Counted from the stretch's first letter, positions 37,785 to 47,193 are shown. The stretch: DNA of 64,000 nucleotides from Gammaproteobacteria bacterium (GCA_002711845.1 PASF01000009.1:124001-188000); one strand, 5' to 3'. A program made the numbers and translations. The notes: generated by a model from the sequence alone, not told the origin.

Positions 37785-37825
37785 GTCCTTGCTCCGGCAT
37801 ATTGTGCGGTTCAGGAAGGTACGGT

Positions 37826-38839
37826 TCAGAAACGTCGTTCAGTGTACCAGTTGACCTCACGTGAGGACTTGTCGATCTGTTCGCAGACATCCAGCGTTAG
37901 CGCGAACAGCGCCATGCGAACCAGGACACCGTTGTCGGTTTGACGGAAAATCGCCAGGCTCGGGTGCTGGTTAAGATCATTGTCCAGTTCATTGGCATCG
38001 TCGCGGGAGTCGCGGGGCAGGGGGTGCATGATGACGGTGTTAGGCTGGCAATACTGGGTGTATATCGACTGGTTCAGCCGGAACCGGCCGCGGTAAAGAT
38101 CTGCCTCGGGTTTGCTGGCAAAGCGTTCTTCCTGGATCCGTGTCAGATAGACAATATCGTTGCTGATCAGGCCGGTTTCCATGTCCTCGGTTTCCACCAC
38201 CTCGTGACCCTGCTGTCGCAGATCCTCAACGATGCCGGCCGGCATGGCCAGTTCCTTCGGTGAAATCAGCGTGAATTTGACCTTGCTGTAGAGACTCACG
38301 AGTTTCGACAGAGAGTGGACAGTGCGTCCGTGCTTCAGGTCACCGATCATGGCGATGTGCATGCCATCAATCTGCTGCTGCCGGGACTTGAGCTCTTTTT
38401 TGATCGTGTACAGATCCAGCAGTGCCTGACTGGGATGTTCGTTGGGGCCATCACCGGCGTTCAGCACCGGCACCCGGCTGGCTTTGGCGAACTCAGCCAC
38501 CGACCCGGCCTGCGGATGCCGCATGACGATGATGTCGCTGTAGCCACTCATGACACGGCCGGTATCATACAGGGATTCACCTTTGGTGAGGGAGCTGGCC
38601 TTGATGTCGGTGGTCTCGCGGACTTCGCCGCCCAGTAGATTGAAAGCACAGCCAAAGCTGACCCGCGTCCGGGTGCTGGGCTCAAAGAACATGTTGCCGA
38701 GGATGGCGCCATCCAGCACCTTGGTCATACGCTCACGATGCGCGTAGGGTCTCATGCTGTCAGCGACCTCGAAAATCCGTTCCACGTCGGCTCGTTCAAA
38801 CTGGGTGACGCTGAGGATGTGGGCTCCGGGGAAACGCAT
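37826..38839 (-). CDS. pyrB: Aspartate carbamoyltransferase catalytic subunit
   Basis: This enzyme joins carbamoyl phosphate and aspartate in the second step of pyrimidine synthesis. It has 337 residues, more than the 311 of E. coli. The carbamoyl phosphate loop is FFEPSTRTR with S55-T-R-T-R59, and HPSQALLDL and HPLPRDSRD are present, so the active site is complete. No regulatory pyrI gene and no inactive pyrC-like partner follow; the next gene is pilU. argF elsewhere in the window is the paralogous ornithine enzyme. Confidence 0.92.
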   Translation of the reverse strand: MRFPGAHILSVTQFERADVERIFEVADSMRPYAHRERMTKVLDGAILGNMFFEPSTRTRVSFGCAFNLLGGEVRETTDIKASSLTKGESLYDTGRVMSGYSDIIVMRHPQAGSVAEFAKASRVPVLNAGDGPNEHPSQALLDLYTIKKELKSRQQQIDGMHIAMIGDLKHGRTVHSLSKLVSLYSKVKFTLISPKELAMPAGIVEDLRQQGHEVVETEDMETGLISNDIVYLTRIQEERFASKPEADLYRGRFRLNQSIYTQYCQPNTVIMHPLPRDSRDDANELDNDLNQHPSLAIFRQTDNGVLVRMALFALTLDVCEQIDKSSREVNWYTERRF

Positions 38840-38876
38840 AATACAAAGTCCTTTGGTATCGCAGTGACTGATGGTG

Positions 38877-38894
38877 CAGATAGTACACTATCTG
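38877..38894. promoter_or_regulatory. 18-bp palindrome between pyrB and sbcB
   Basis: CAGATAGT (38877-38884) and ACTATCTG (38887-38894) are perfect inverted arms around AC. The site lies 37 bp before the pyrB start and 76 bp before sbcB, a place suited to an operator controlling pyrB. The cognate protein is unknown. Confidence 0.4.
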
Positions 38895-38931
38895 GCTTGT
38901 GGCCGCCGAACGCTGTGGCAAAAATTCTCTG

Positions 38932-38940
38932 TGTTATAGT
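38932..38940 (+). promoter_or_regulatory. Extended -10 promoter element for sbcB
   Basis: TG followed by one base and TATAGT (38935-38940) forms an extended -10 motif. The ATG of sbcB is at 38970, giving a short leader. No good -35 is seen, as is common for extended -10 promoters. Confidence 0.4.
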
Positions 38941-38969
38941 CGACGCTTGGCATTGGCAGGGAGTAGGGA

Positions 38970-40442
38970 ATGGCAGACAATCACCGCGCCGCAAGTATTT
39001 ACTGGCACGACTACGAGGCATTTGGTGCAGACGCACGGCGTGACAGAGCCTCGCAGTTTGCCGGCATCCGCACCGACCTGGAGCTCAATGAGATTGATGC
39101 GCCACTGGTCATCTACTGCCAGCCGGCGGTTGACATGTTGCCGCATCCGCAGGCTTGCCTGATCACCGGCATCAGCCCGCAACTGGCCCGCCAACGGGGC
39201 CTGCCCGAAGCTGAATTCATCCGCCAGATCCATCAACAATTGTCGCAGCCGCAGACCTGTGTGGCGGGCTATAACAGCATACGCTTTGATGACGAGTTGA
39301 CCCGACAATTGTTGTACCGGAACTTCTACGACGCCTATGAGCGGGAGTGGAAGAACGGCAATTCACGCTGGGACATTATCGATGTTGTGCGATTGTGCCA
39401 TGCGCTGCGTCCAGAGGGTATTGTCTGGCCCAAAAAAGACGACGGTACCGTATCGTTTCGCCTGGAGGCGCTCACTGCAGCCAACGGCATCAGTCATCAG
39501 GATGCACACGATGCGCTTGCCGATGTCCGGGCAACCATTGCGTTGGCCGGACTGATAAAAAGCCGCCAGCCCAGGTTGTATGATTATGCGTTCGCGCTGC
39601 GCAGCAAGCATCGCGTCAATGAGCTTGTCGACGTCGCTGCACATACCCCGGTGCTGCATGTGTCGTCCATGTACCCGGCGCAGCTGGGATGTCTTGCGCT
39701 GACCATGCCGTTGGCGGCGCACCCTGTCGATAACAACGGGATTCTGCTTTACGATCTCAGGATCGATCCTGCGCCCTGGCTGGACATGACGCCGGAACAA
39801 CTCAGGCAGAGTCTGTTCAAGCCCCGGGAAGCGCTGACGACAGATGAAGCCCGCCTGCCCATCAAGGTACTGCACGCCAACCGCTGCCCGATGCTGGCGT
39901 CACCGGCAGCACTGACTGATGCGCGGGCCGAGCAATTGCAGATCGACATGAATCGGGCGCGGGCCCACTGGCAGGCGATTATTGACAGGCCGGACTTTAT
40001 GGCCAGGGTCAGTGAGGCTTTTGCGGCGCGACCGGAATTTGCCCCCGTGACGGACCCGGATTTCATGTTATACGCGGGAGGTTTTTTCAGCGCTGCAGAT
40101 AAACGTCTGATGGCCCGGGTGCGCGATATGGGCCCGGACCAGTTGGCCACCGAGTCAGCGCAATTGATAGCTGCGTTTGCGGATGTTCGCCTGCCGGATA
40201 TGCTGTTTCGTTATCGGGCACGCAATTTCCCGCAGTCGCTGACCGCACCTGAGCGCCGGTTGTGGCAGACGTACTGCTGCCAGCAACTGACCCGAGGTGC
40301 TGACATACCGGGTGCGGGACCTGATCTGACGAGCTTTAATGACATGTTGTTGGCGATGCAACAAAGCACGGTGGACGACGACCAGCAACGTTTGCTGGCG
40401 GAACTTCAACACTGGCGTGACGAGGTTTGCCAGGCCTGCTGA
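38970..40442 (+). CDS. sbcB: Exodeoxyribonuclease I
   Basis: A 490-residue 3'-5' single-strand DNA exonuclease with roles in recombination and mismatch repair. The DEDDh exonuclease domain begins with IYWHDYEAFG (acidic pair Asp and Glu), continues with AGYNSIRFDDELTRQ and closes with HDALADVRATIALAGL carrying the His and Asp. The C-terminal half matches the SH3-like and helical parts of ExoI. GGGAG lies just before the ATG. Confidence 0.94.
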   Translation: MADNHRAASIYWHDYEAFGADARRDRASQFAGIRTDLELNEIDAPLVIYCQPAVDMLPHPQACLITGISPQLARQRGLPEAEFIRQIHQQLSQPQTCVAGYNSIRFDDELTRQLLYRNFYDAYEREWKNGNSRWDIIDVVRLCHALRPEGIVWPKKDDGTVSFRLEALTAANGISHQDAHDALADVRATIALAGLIKSRQPRLYDYAFALRSKHRVNELVDVAAHTPVLHVSSMYPAQLGCLALTMPLAAHPVDNNGILLYDLRIDPAPWLDMTPEQLRQSLFKPREALTTDEARLPIKVLHANRCPMLASPAALTDARAEQLQIDMNRARAHWQAIIDRPDFMARVSEAFAARPEFAPVTDPDFMLYAGGFFSAADKRLMARVRDMGPDQLATESAQLIAAFADVRLPDMLFRYRARNFPQSLTAPERRLWQTYCCQQLTRGADIPGAGPDLTSFNDMLLAMQQSTVDDDQQRLLAELQHWRDEVCQAC

Positions 40443-40455
40443 AAATGGTTAGAAT
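40427..40455 (+). promoter_or_regulatory. Sigma-70-type promoter for the acyltransferase gene
   Basis: TTGCCA (40427-40432) and TAGAAT (40450-40455) are separated by exactly 17 bp. The -35 overlaps the end of sbcB. The predicted start is about 60 bp before the acyltransferase ATG at 40522. Confidence 0.5.
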
Positions 40456-40521
40456 CGCGCGCACTCTGAGTGCCGTGCCAACACTGCCGCGACACCAACG
40501 CCATCAGCAGGTTACCCGATC

Positions 40522-41688
40522 ATGGATCCATACAAGGATATCAGGCCCTACCATGACGAAGAGATTCGTCCGGTACTGGATACGTTGCTGAAGGACCGCG
40601 ATTTTATCCGCAGTATCGCCAGCTTCAGTCACCCGAGGCTGTTCCGCTGGTTGCCATCACTGTTGACCATGGTCACCCGGCAGCGACTGAGCGCCCAGCT
40701 GAAAGATGTCGACAGCGTCAAATCCATGCAGGATGTTATCGCCGGCTACATGGACCAGATGATTGAGCGCACGACCTCGCGATTGACCAACAGTGGCCTG
40801 GAAAAGCTTTCACACGACAAATCCTATCTGTTTATCAGCAATCACCGTGATATCGCCATGGACCCGGCGTTTGTCAATTACATGTTGTACCACGCCGGTT
40901 TTGACACACTGTATATCGCCATCGGTGACAATCTGCTGAAGCGTCCTTTCGTCACTGACCTGATGCGGCTCAACAAAAGCTTTATCGTCAAGCGTTCGCT
41001 GAAAGGCCGTGATTTGTTGAAGTCGTCGAAACAGCTGTCCGAATACATTCATCACTGTATCGACATCAAGCGCAACGTATGGATTGCACAGCGGGAAGGG
41101 CGTGCCAAAGATGGCGTGGACAGAACCGATACCGCGCTGCTGAAAATGCTGGGTATGGCGCGCCGCCCTGAAACGCTGGGCGAGGCTTTGCAGGCGTTGC
41201 ATATCGTGCCGGTATCGATTTCCTACGAATTCGATCCCTGTGATGCGCTAAAGGGTGACGAGCTGTATCAGAAACAGGAAACCGGTGCCTACCAGAAAGA
41301 TGAACAGAGCGACATCAACAGTATCGTCACCGGCATGATCGGATTCAAGGGTCATGTCCATGTGGCTTTCGGCGACGAACTGGCGCTAGACGCCACCATG
41401 GATGACGAAGCTATTGCCGCGTCAGTTGATACCCAGGTGATCAGTAATTACCTGTTGCAACAAACCAACCTGCTGGCCCTGCAGCAGCTGCAGAAGGAGT
41501 CGCCGGCGTCGGTACCGGCATTGTCCGAAGAGGGCAGGCAGATGCTGTCGGCGCTGCAGGCGGATCCGGTAACCGAGTCGAATTTCAATGCGCGACTGGC
41601 TGCCATGCCCGCAGGGGTACAGCGCCACGTGCGCTTGATGTACGCCAATCCGGTGATCAGCCGTTTCGCTGTTGAGGAACCGGACTAG
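40522..41688 (+). CDS. PlsC-like glycerolipid acyltransferase family protein
   Basis: A 388-residue protein with the phosphate acyltransferase domain at about residues 95-280. Motif I reads NHRDIAMD, which places five residues between His and Asp instead of the usual four. Motif II-like KSFIVKRSLKGRDLL, motif III-like QREGRAKDGVD and motif IV-like IVPVSISYE follow. No membrane helix is evident, and the C-terminal 100 residues are helical. The family transfers acyl groups to glycerol phosphates; a different acceptor is possible. It is preceded by a good promoter and is followed by a convergent DUF349 gene four bases away. Confidence 0.8.
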   Translation: MDPYKDIRPYHDEEIRPVLDTLLKDRDFIRSIASFSHPRLFRWLPSLLTMVTRQRLSAQLKDVDSVKSMQDVIAGYMDQMIERTTSRLTNSGLEKLSHDKSYLFISNHRDIAMDPAFVNYMLYHAGFDTLYIAIGDNLLKRPFVTDLMRLNKSFIVKRSLKGRDLLKSSKQLSEYIHHCIDIKRNVWIAQREGRAKDGVDRTDTALLKMLGMARRPETLGEALQALHIVPVSISYEFDPCDALKGDELYQKQETGAYQKDEQSDINSIVTGMIGFKGHVHVAFGDELALDATMDDEAIAASVDTQVISNYLLQQTNLLALQQLQKESPASVPALSEEGRQMLSALQADPVTESNFNARLAAMPAGVQRHVRLMYANPVISRFAVEEPD

Positions 41689-41692
41689 CGGG

Positions 41693-43747
41693 TCAGATTT
41701 TCTGTCGGATATGCTGCAGGCGGTTCTGCAGCGTGCTGCGGGTGAGCGGCAGCAGTGGGCCGAGACACAGAAACGCCATGTCAGTCTGTTGCATCTGCTG
41801 CAATTTGTCTTTCTGTGTCAGCGGCATGCGACCCAATCCGCGCTGAAGCTGATTGAGTTGTTGTTGCATGCGAATGGCCTTGTCTGCAGCCGGCGTATCG
41901 ACACCACTCATGATTTCGGCTGCCACACACAACTCACGTCCGCGGGTTTCCTGTTTTGCGGCCATGGCCGACCAGGCTGCAGGGTCTTGCAAATGTTGCT
42001 GTAGCTGGCGAAGACGCTTTTTCATGGCTTTCTCGATATCGGCATCAGCAATGCTGTCCAACTCGCCCCATGCCTCATCCAGTGACTCGCTGGAGATGTC
42101 CGGTGTTTTTCCGTCCAACAGCATTTCCTCATACTGCTGGCACAGTGCCGCTTTGGCCTGAACCTGCTGCATCAGCTGCAGTACTTTTTTGTCCGGCGTG
42201 GTGCGCAGCCGCGCCTCATACTTGCGACTCAACTGATTGAACTGATCCTGCAGTGCCTTGCGTTCCGCTTTCATGTCCGGCGTCAGGGCTGCCCGGAACT
42301 CCTGGGCCAGGCTGTTGAACTGGCTGCGTGACTGGCTGAATTCCTCATCGGTGAGACTGAGCAGTGCCGCGATTTTGCGCAGGGTGTCACGTGCGGCTGA
42401 AGATACCTGGCGCTGCTGTTGCTTTTGCTCTTTGGTGACGGTGTCCCGGCGCTCGAACAGTGCGTCACAGGCGGCACGGAACTCTGTCCACAGTTTGCGG
42501 TCATCCTTGAAAGACCCGGCGCCCAGTGCTTTCCAGTTCTGCTGCAGGGTTTTTGCCTGCTGGATGGCGCCTTGCAGATCGTCCTGCGTGAGCAGGGCCT
42601 GTGCCTGTTCAATCAGCGCCTGCTTTTGTGCATTGTGCGCTTGCAGGGCCTGACGCTTTTTCTGACGCAAATCGGCAAGCACAGTATTGAATCGTTTTTG
42701 CAGATTCTTGATTTTTGCCTGTGCGACAGGGGCGTATTTTTTCCAGTCGTCACGGGCCTGATTTTCCAGTTTCGACACTTCTGCCAGGTTGACGGCGTCA
42801 GGATCCATGGTAGCCGCATAGGCTTCCAGTTGCTCACAGATGTTATTGCGGGCAATCAGGTTGGCTGCCTGCTTTTCCTTGCGTTCGCGGAAATAGACCT
42901 TGCATGGTTCAAACGCTACTTTGGCCAATTCGCTAAAACGGGTCCACAGATCATCATTGTCATCCGAGTGGCCGAGCAGTTTCCATTCATCCTGCAGGGC
43001 GCGGATCAATTTGGCTTTTTGTGGCGGTGATGACTCATCGGTGGTCAGCACCTCCATCTGGTCTATCAGCTCTTTTTTCTTTTCCGAGGAGGCAAATTTT
43101 TTCCAGTCAAGCAGCTTGTTCAGCTCCAGTTTTAACGGTGTCAATTGCGCCTGCAGCCTGTCCTGTTCATCACTGGCCAGACGTTTAATGGCGTTCTGGC
43201 TGCGATCCCACAGACTTTGTGCTTCGCTGACCCGACCATCATTGATATGGGCGGTCATGGTAATCACCGACTGCTCAACGTCCTTGCTCAGCTTTTGTTG
43301 CCAGCGCTGGTGTTCCGCGATCAGCGCCTGCAACTGTGTCGCGATTTTGACCAGGTCGTCGTCAGCCTGCGCGGGTGTTGGCGGCACGGTTGCTGTTTCG
43401 TCGGATGCGCTACCCTCGGCCATCAGCCGTTCCAGGCGTTTTTGCAGCGACAGCAATGTCGGCAGGTCCTTAAAGGACGTTGCGGCGGCAGCTTTCTGCA
43501 ATTTCTCTTTCTCAGAGGGTTTCACTGCCGGGGCCGGCGGCGCGGCAGTGTCACTGTCCGGCTTGAGGGCAGCCGTGTTGCTGGTCTCGGCAGGCGCAAC
43601 GTCGGGCGTGGCAGTGGCGTGAGGCGGGTCACCTGCCTGTGTGGCGGCGGTCTGAGCCCCGTCGTCTACAGCTGCAGCGGGTTGCCCGGTTTCTTCTGGC
43701 TGGTCCGGCATTGCTGGGGTCGTATCCGGTGTTGTCGACGATGTCAT
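41693..43747 (-). CDS. DUF349 domain protein, long coiled-coil
   Basis: A 684-residue protein of unknown function. Residues 1-100 are low-complexity, rich in Ala, Pro, Thr and Asp. The rest consists of repeated helical units of about 70 residues typical of DUF349, with recurring WKKY/WKKF, LWTRFSEL and FEPCKVYFRERKEKQ-like segments, giving long coiled coils with high Gln, Lys and Glu content. No enzyme motif is visible. Members occur widely in gammaproteobacteria as single genes and their roles are poorly defined. It is divergent from dinG across a 100-bp gap. Confidence 0.8.
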   Translation of the reverse strand: MTSSTTPDTTPAMPDQPEETGQPAAAVDDGAQTAATQAGDPPHATATPDVAPAETSNTAALKPDSDTAAPPAPAVKPSEKEKLQKAAAATSFKDLPTLLSLQKRLERLMAEGSASDETATVPPTPAQADDDLVKIATQLQALIAEHQRWQQKLSKDVEQSVITMTAHINDGRVSEAQSLWDRSQNAIKRLASDEQDRLQAQLTPLKLELNKLLDWKKFASSEKKKELIDQMEVLTTDESSPPQKAKLIRALQDEWKLLGHSDDNDDLWTRFSELAKVAFEPCKVYFRERKEKQAANLIARNNICEQLEAYAATMDPDAVNLAEVSKLENQARDDWKKYAPVAQAKIKNLQKRFNTVLADLRQKKRQALQAHNAQKQALIEQAQALLTQDDLQGAIQQAKTLQQNWKALGAGSFKDDRKLWTEFRAACDALFERRDTVTKEQKQQQRQVSSAARDTLRKIAALLSLTDEEFSQSRSQFNSLAQEFRAALTPDMKAERKALQDQFNQLSRKYEARLRTTPDKKVLQLMQQVQAKAALCQQYEEMLLDGKTPDISSESLDEAWGELDSIADADIEKAMKKRLRQLQQHLQDPAAWSAMAAKQETRGRELCVAAEIMSGVDTPAADKAIRMQQQLNQLQRGLGRMPLTQKDKLQQMQQTDMAFLCLGPLLPLTRSTLQNRLQHIRQKI

Positions 43748-43791
43748 AAATCACTGCTCTCCCTACTCGGCCACGTATAATAACAGACAGG

Positions 43792-43800
43792 TGCTATAAT
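43792..43800 (+). promoter_or_regulatory. Consensus extended -10 promoter for dinG
   Basis: TGCTATAAT at 43792-43800 matches the extended -10 consensus fully (TG, one base, TATAAT). The dinG start used here is 51 bp downstream. I see no LexA-type CTGT-N8-ACAG box in the gap, so SOS control as in E. coli is not supported. Confidence 0.55.
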
Positions 43801-43850
43801 CACAGCAGAGTCTTTCATTGCACCCGTCGCGCACGCATCAGGCCGGTTTT

Positions 43851-46037
43851 ATGCTCCCCGATCAGATTAAAGAAGAAATCCAGCAGGCTTACAAGCAGAT
43901 ACTGGCCAGCAAATCATTGCGGCCGCGCTATGGTCAGCGTTTGATGATTGCCGAGATCGCCCGCGCATTGGCGCAGATCGATGCCCAGCCAGGCAGCGAC
44001 GACAGCGAAGCGGCGGGAGATACTGATGGTGGTCCCGTCTGTGTGATTGAAGCCGGCACCGGGACTGGCAAGACGCTGGCCTATGTTCTGGGCGCATTGC
44101 CGCTGGCCAGACACCTGGGCAAAAAAGTTGTGCTGGCCACTGCGACGGTAGCCTTGCAGGAGCAGGTAACACTGCGCGATCTGCCCGATATAGCCAAACA
44201 CAGCGGCTTGAGTTTCACCTATACCCTGGCCAAGGGGCGAGGGCGGTATCTTTGTCTGTCACGTCTGGATCAGATTCTGCAGGGCAATGACAGTGAAAAC
44301 GCCATGCTGGCCCTGTTCGGCGACGATGTCAGTGATCCGGGTCTCGCAACGCCCGACGACAAGGCCCTGTATGAATCCATGCTGGACAAGATCAGCCGTG
44401 GTGAGTGGCACGGTGATCGCGATGACTGGGACGGCGTGCTGCGGGATACCGAGTGGTCGCCGGTGACCGTCGAGGCGGGTCAGTGCGCCGGCCCTAAATG
44501 CAGCAATTACAGCCGTTGTTTCTTTTATCAGGCACGCGAGCAGGTTGAGAAAGTCGATTGTGTGGTGGCCAATCATGACCTGGTGCTGGTCGATCTGGCG
44601 CTTGGCGGCGGGGCCATCCTGCCGGCCCCGGAAGACACTATTTATATTTTTGACGAAGCCCATCATCTGCCGGCAAAAACCAATCAGCATTTCTCCTCGT
44701 CTACCCGGGTGCGCGCAACGCTGCAATGGCTTGATGCCAGTGCCAAAACCCTGGCTAAACTGGCCGGCGATACGGTCATCGAAGATAACGGTGTCATCTC
44801 CCGGGAACAGGCAGATATCAAGCCGCTGTTCAGACAGCTGTCCGAGACGTTGGGCAGCACGTTGTTACTGCTTGAACCCTTATTGCAGGCTGCTGATGGC
44901 GCAGAGGAATCCATAACGTTCGAATTGGGGGTGGTACCGGCGGAACTGCGCGAGCAGGCTGTGCAGTTGGCGTCCCGGTTTTATCGACTGACCCGGGGTC
45001 TGAAGGAGATCTGCACCGTGTTGCGGCGCCAGATGGAGGAGGCCGGCTCCGCGCAGGGGCGTCAGCATGCAGAGCAGTGGTTTCCGTTGCTTGGCAGTAT
45101 GGCCAACCGGGCGGAGGCCGGGGAAAAACTGTGGCAGGCATTTGCCAATCCGGATGCCGCCGGTCAGGCTCCTTCTGCACGCTGGTTAAGCCAGGTGGAG
45201 CAGGGAGATACCCGTGAACTTGTGTTGAGCTGCAGCCCGGTGCTGGCGGCGCACACACTGACTGAACACCTCTGGCAACGTTGCGCCGGCGCGGTATTGA
45301 CATCCGCCACACTGTCGGCGCTGGAAAAATTTGATGTGCTGGCCATGCGTGCCGGTTTGCCTGCCCATACCGTCTACCATCGAATCAGCAGTCCGTTCGA
45401 TTATGCCCGTGCGGCACGTTTGATCATTCCCCGCCTGAATTGTGATCCCTCTGATACGCGTGCCCATACAGCGGCGATCATAGCGTTGCTGCCGCAGTTG
45501 CTGGACAGGCAAGAGGCGTCATTGATGCTGTTCAGCTCCCGTCGCCAGATGCTGGACGTGCTGGAAGGCATGAGTGATGAATGGCGCCATATTATCCTGT
45601 GTCAGGATGACTATCAGAAAGCCCAGCTGCTGAATTTTCATCGTCAGCGAATCGACAAAGGAGAGCCAAGTGTCATTTTTGGTCTGGCCAGTTTTGCTGA
45701 GGGTGTGGATTTGCCGGGCAAGTATTGCGAGCATGTGTTGATCGCAAAAATACCGTTTGCCGTGCCCAATGACCCGATTGAAGCAACACTGGCGCAATGG
45801 CTGGAGCAACAGGGCAAAAACCCATTCATGACCCTGTCGGTGCCAGAGGCTGCGTTTCGCCTGGTCCAGGCCAGCGGGCGGCTGTTACGTAGCGAGTCCG
45901 ATACCGGGCGCATCACACTGTTTGATGAACGTGTGATCAGCAAATTCTATGGCAAGTCGATTTTGGCTTCGTTGCCGCCGTTTACGCGCGAGATTTACCC
46001 GGCACATCTGTCATTGCCCGCAGCCACCGGCGGCTGA
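43851..46037 (+). CDS. dinG: DinG-family iron-sulfur DNA helicase
   Basis: A 728-residue superfamily 2 helicase that unwinds DNA 5'-3', including R-loops and forked structures. Walker A is AGTGTGKT at 68-75 and the DEAH box sits in YIFDEAHHL. Four cysteines, C135 in GRGRYLC, then C212, C217 and C223, match the spacing of the E. coli DinG 4Fe-4S cluster. The C-terminal helicase motifs include VIFGLASFAEGVDLPG and LVQASGRLLRS. The frame opens earlier at a TTG at 43818, but the ATG at 43851 aligns with the family. An acidic insert near 48-60 is local. Confidence 0.93.
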   Translation: MLPDQIKEEIQQAYKQILASKSLRPRYGQRLMIAEIARALAQIDAQPGSDDSEAAGDTDGGPVCVIEAGTGTGKTLAYVLGALPLARHLGKKVVLATATVALQEQVTLRDLPDIAKHSGLSFTYTLAKGRGRYLCLSRLDQILQGNDSENAMLALFGDDVSDPGLATPDDKALYESMLDKISRGEWHGDRDDWDGVLRDTEWSPVTVEAGQCAGPKCSNYSRCFFYQAREQVEKVDCVVANHDLVLVDLALGGGAILPAPEDTIYIFDEAHHLPAKTNQHFSSSTRVRATLQWLDASAKTLAKLAGDTVIEDNGVISREQADIKPLFRQLSETLGSTLLLLEPLLQAADGAEESITFELGVVPAELREQAVQLASRFYRLTRGLKEICTVLRRQMEEAGSAQGRQHAEQWFPLLGSMANRAEAGEKLWQAFANPDAAGQAPSARWLSQVEQGDTRELVLSCSPVLAAHTLTEHLWQRCAGAVLTSATLSALEKFDVLAMRAGLPAHTVYHRISSPFDYARAARLIIPRLNCDPSDTRAHTAAIIALLPQLLDRQEASLMLFSSRRQMLDVLEGMSDEWRHIILCQDDYQKAQLLNFHRQRIDKGEPSVIFGLASFAEGVDLPGKYCEHVLIAKIPFAVPNDPIEATLAQWLEQQGKNPFMTLSVPEAAFRLVQASGRLLRSESDTGRITLFDERVISKFYGKSILASLPPFTREIYPAHLSLPAATGG

Positions 46038-46043
46038 CAGGGC

Positions 46044-46268
46044 TCAGGGCTTGCGGCGGGTGTAGGGAATGTTGTTTTTCCTGTCGAAATAGTAACCCGT
46101 GGCGCTGCCGGCCAGCAGGCCGAGCACGGTGATTAACAGGACATTGTTCATCAAGGCGCCAAGGCCGAAACCAAGGAAAAATCCGGCCGTTGCACAGAGG
46201 GCAATGACACTGACCGGCTTTACTTTACGGCTGGTTTTTGCGGGTTTTTTTCTTGCGGTTCTGGCCAC
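46044..46268 (-). CDS. Small membrane protein of unknown function
   Basis: A 74-residue protein with a very basic N terminus (about nine Lys/Arg in the first 18 residues) followed by two hydrophobic helices rich in Gly, the first with FFLGFGLGAL and the second with VLGLLAGSATGYY. I prefer a GTG start at 46268, nine bases after AGGAG and just past the stop of the cyclophilin gene. The longer ATG start at 46298 would overlap that gene. It probably inserts in the inner membrane with both ends inside. Convergent with dinG, six bases away. Confidence 0.55.
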   Translation of the reverse strand: MARTARKKPAKTSRKVKPVSVIALCATAGFFLGFGLGALMNNVLLITVLGLLAGSATGYYFDRKNNIPYTRRKP

Positions 46269-46272
46269 GCTG

Positions 46273-47193
46273 TCATTCTCCTGTGTCAATACTGCCATTG
46301 GTCTGTCTGATCTGATAAATGCGGGTGCTGGCGGCTGGGCTTTGACTGATGCGCTCCGCGATCTGCATGCCTGTCACGACCCGACCGATCACGGTGCTGC
46401 TGCCGATCAGCCAGGGCATATCGGTCAGAGCGATAAAAAATTCGCCATCGTTGGTACCGGGCCCCCGGTTGACCATGACGACGCTGCCACGAACCGGGCG
46501 ACGAGAGGGCAAACTGCCATCGTAGCGATAACCCTGCATCTCGTGGAACTGAAACAGGTTCATCGACTGCAGCCGCTGCAGGGCGCGATCCAGTTGAGTC
46601 TGCAGGCCTCGTTCACTGTCAATGCCCATGTCCCGGTAAAGCGGTACCAGCACACTGTGTCTGAAATCGTCGTGACTGGCAATGTTAAGCCATGGATGGG
46701 GTTTGCCGCTGGCATCAAGCAGCCGTTGCTGTTCCAGGCCCAGCCCTCGCGCATTGATCTCATCAATGACGGTTTGTGCTGGCCGCTGGCGTCCCGCCCG
46801 CTCAGGGTCCCCTGCCTGGATCAGCGTGTCGCGCAGGACGCGGTGAAAGGTGAGGCCATCATAATACGGCGGCGCTGTGGGCGAGTCGCTGTCCGGGGTC
46901 GGCAAGGGCAGGTTGCCTGATGTCAGGTCGAGGAAAAACTGCACGTTTTGCGGCGCTGCATCCGGGAACAATTCCAATTGTAACTCTCCCAGACTGGTCT
47001 GAATGGCCACCAGTGGATTGCGCGGATTCTCCATCAGGGCTTCGAGACCGGGTGCTGCCGGGCGTGAGGAGGGTGGGGTGTCGGCTGTACTCTGGGCCAT
47101 GGTGGTCGCGCCGGCAAACAGCATGAGACTGCTGACCGCCACTGTCACCAGGCGCCTGAAGCCGGAAAGAAGTCTGCCAATATCCTGGGTCAC
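46273..47193 (-). CDS. Cyclophilin-type peptidyl-prolyl isomerase, exported
   Basis: A 306-residue protein with a signal peptide (SLMLFAGATTMAQ). A cyclophilin-like domain follows: VAIQTSLGELQLELFPDAAPQNVQFFLDL, then YYDGLTFHRVLRDTLIQAGDP, and NDGEFFIALTDMPWLIGSSTVIGRVVTGMQI. The catalytic Arg of FHRV is present. A long insert of about 110 residues between strands, including ERGLQTQLDRALQRLQ, is not in simple PpiA, so catalytic competence is not assured. It would assist folding of proline-containing proteins in the periplasm. Confidence 0.85.
   Translation of the reverse strand: MTQDIGRLLSGFRRLVTVAVSSLMLFAGATTMAQSTADTPPSSRPAAPGLEALMENPRNPLVAIQTSLGELQLELFPDAAPQNVQFFLDLTSGNLPLPTPDSDSPTAPPYYDGLTFHRVLRDTLIQAGDPERAGRQRPAQTVIDEINARGLGLEQQRLLDASGKPHPWLNIASHDDFRHSVLVPLYRDMGIDSERGLQTQLDRALQRLQSMNLFQFHEMQGYRYDGSLPSRRPVRGSVVMVNRGPGTNDGEFFIALTDMPWLIGSSTVIGRVVTGMQIAERISQSPAASTRIYQIRQTNGSIDTGE

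Noticed and set aside
43748-43850. LexA box upstream of dinG
   Set aside because: ACAG repeats are present, but no CTGT-N8-ACAG arrangement exists.
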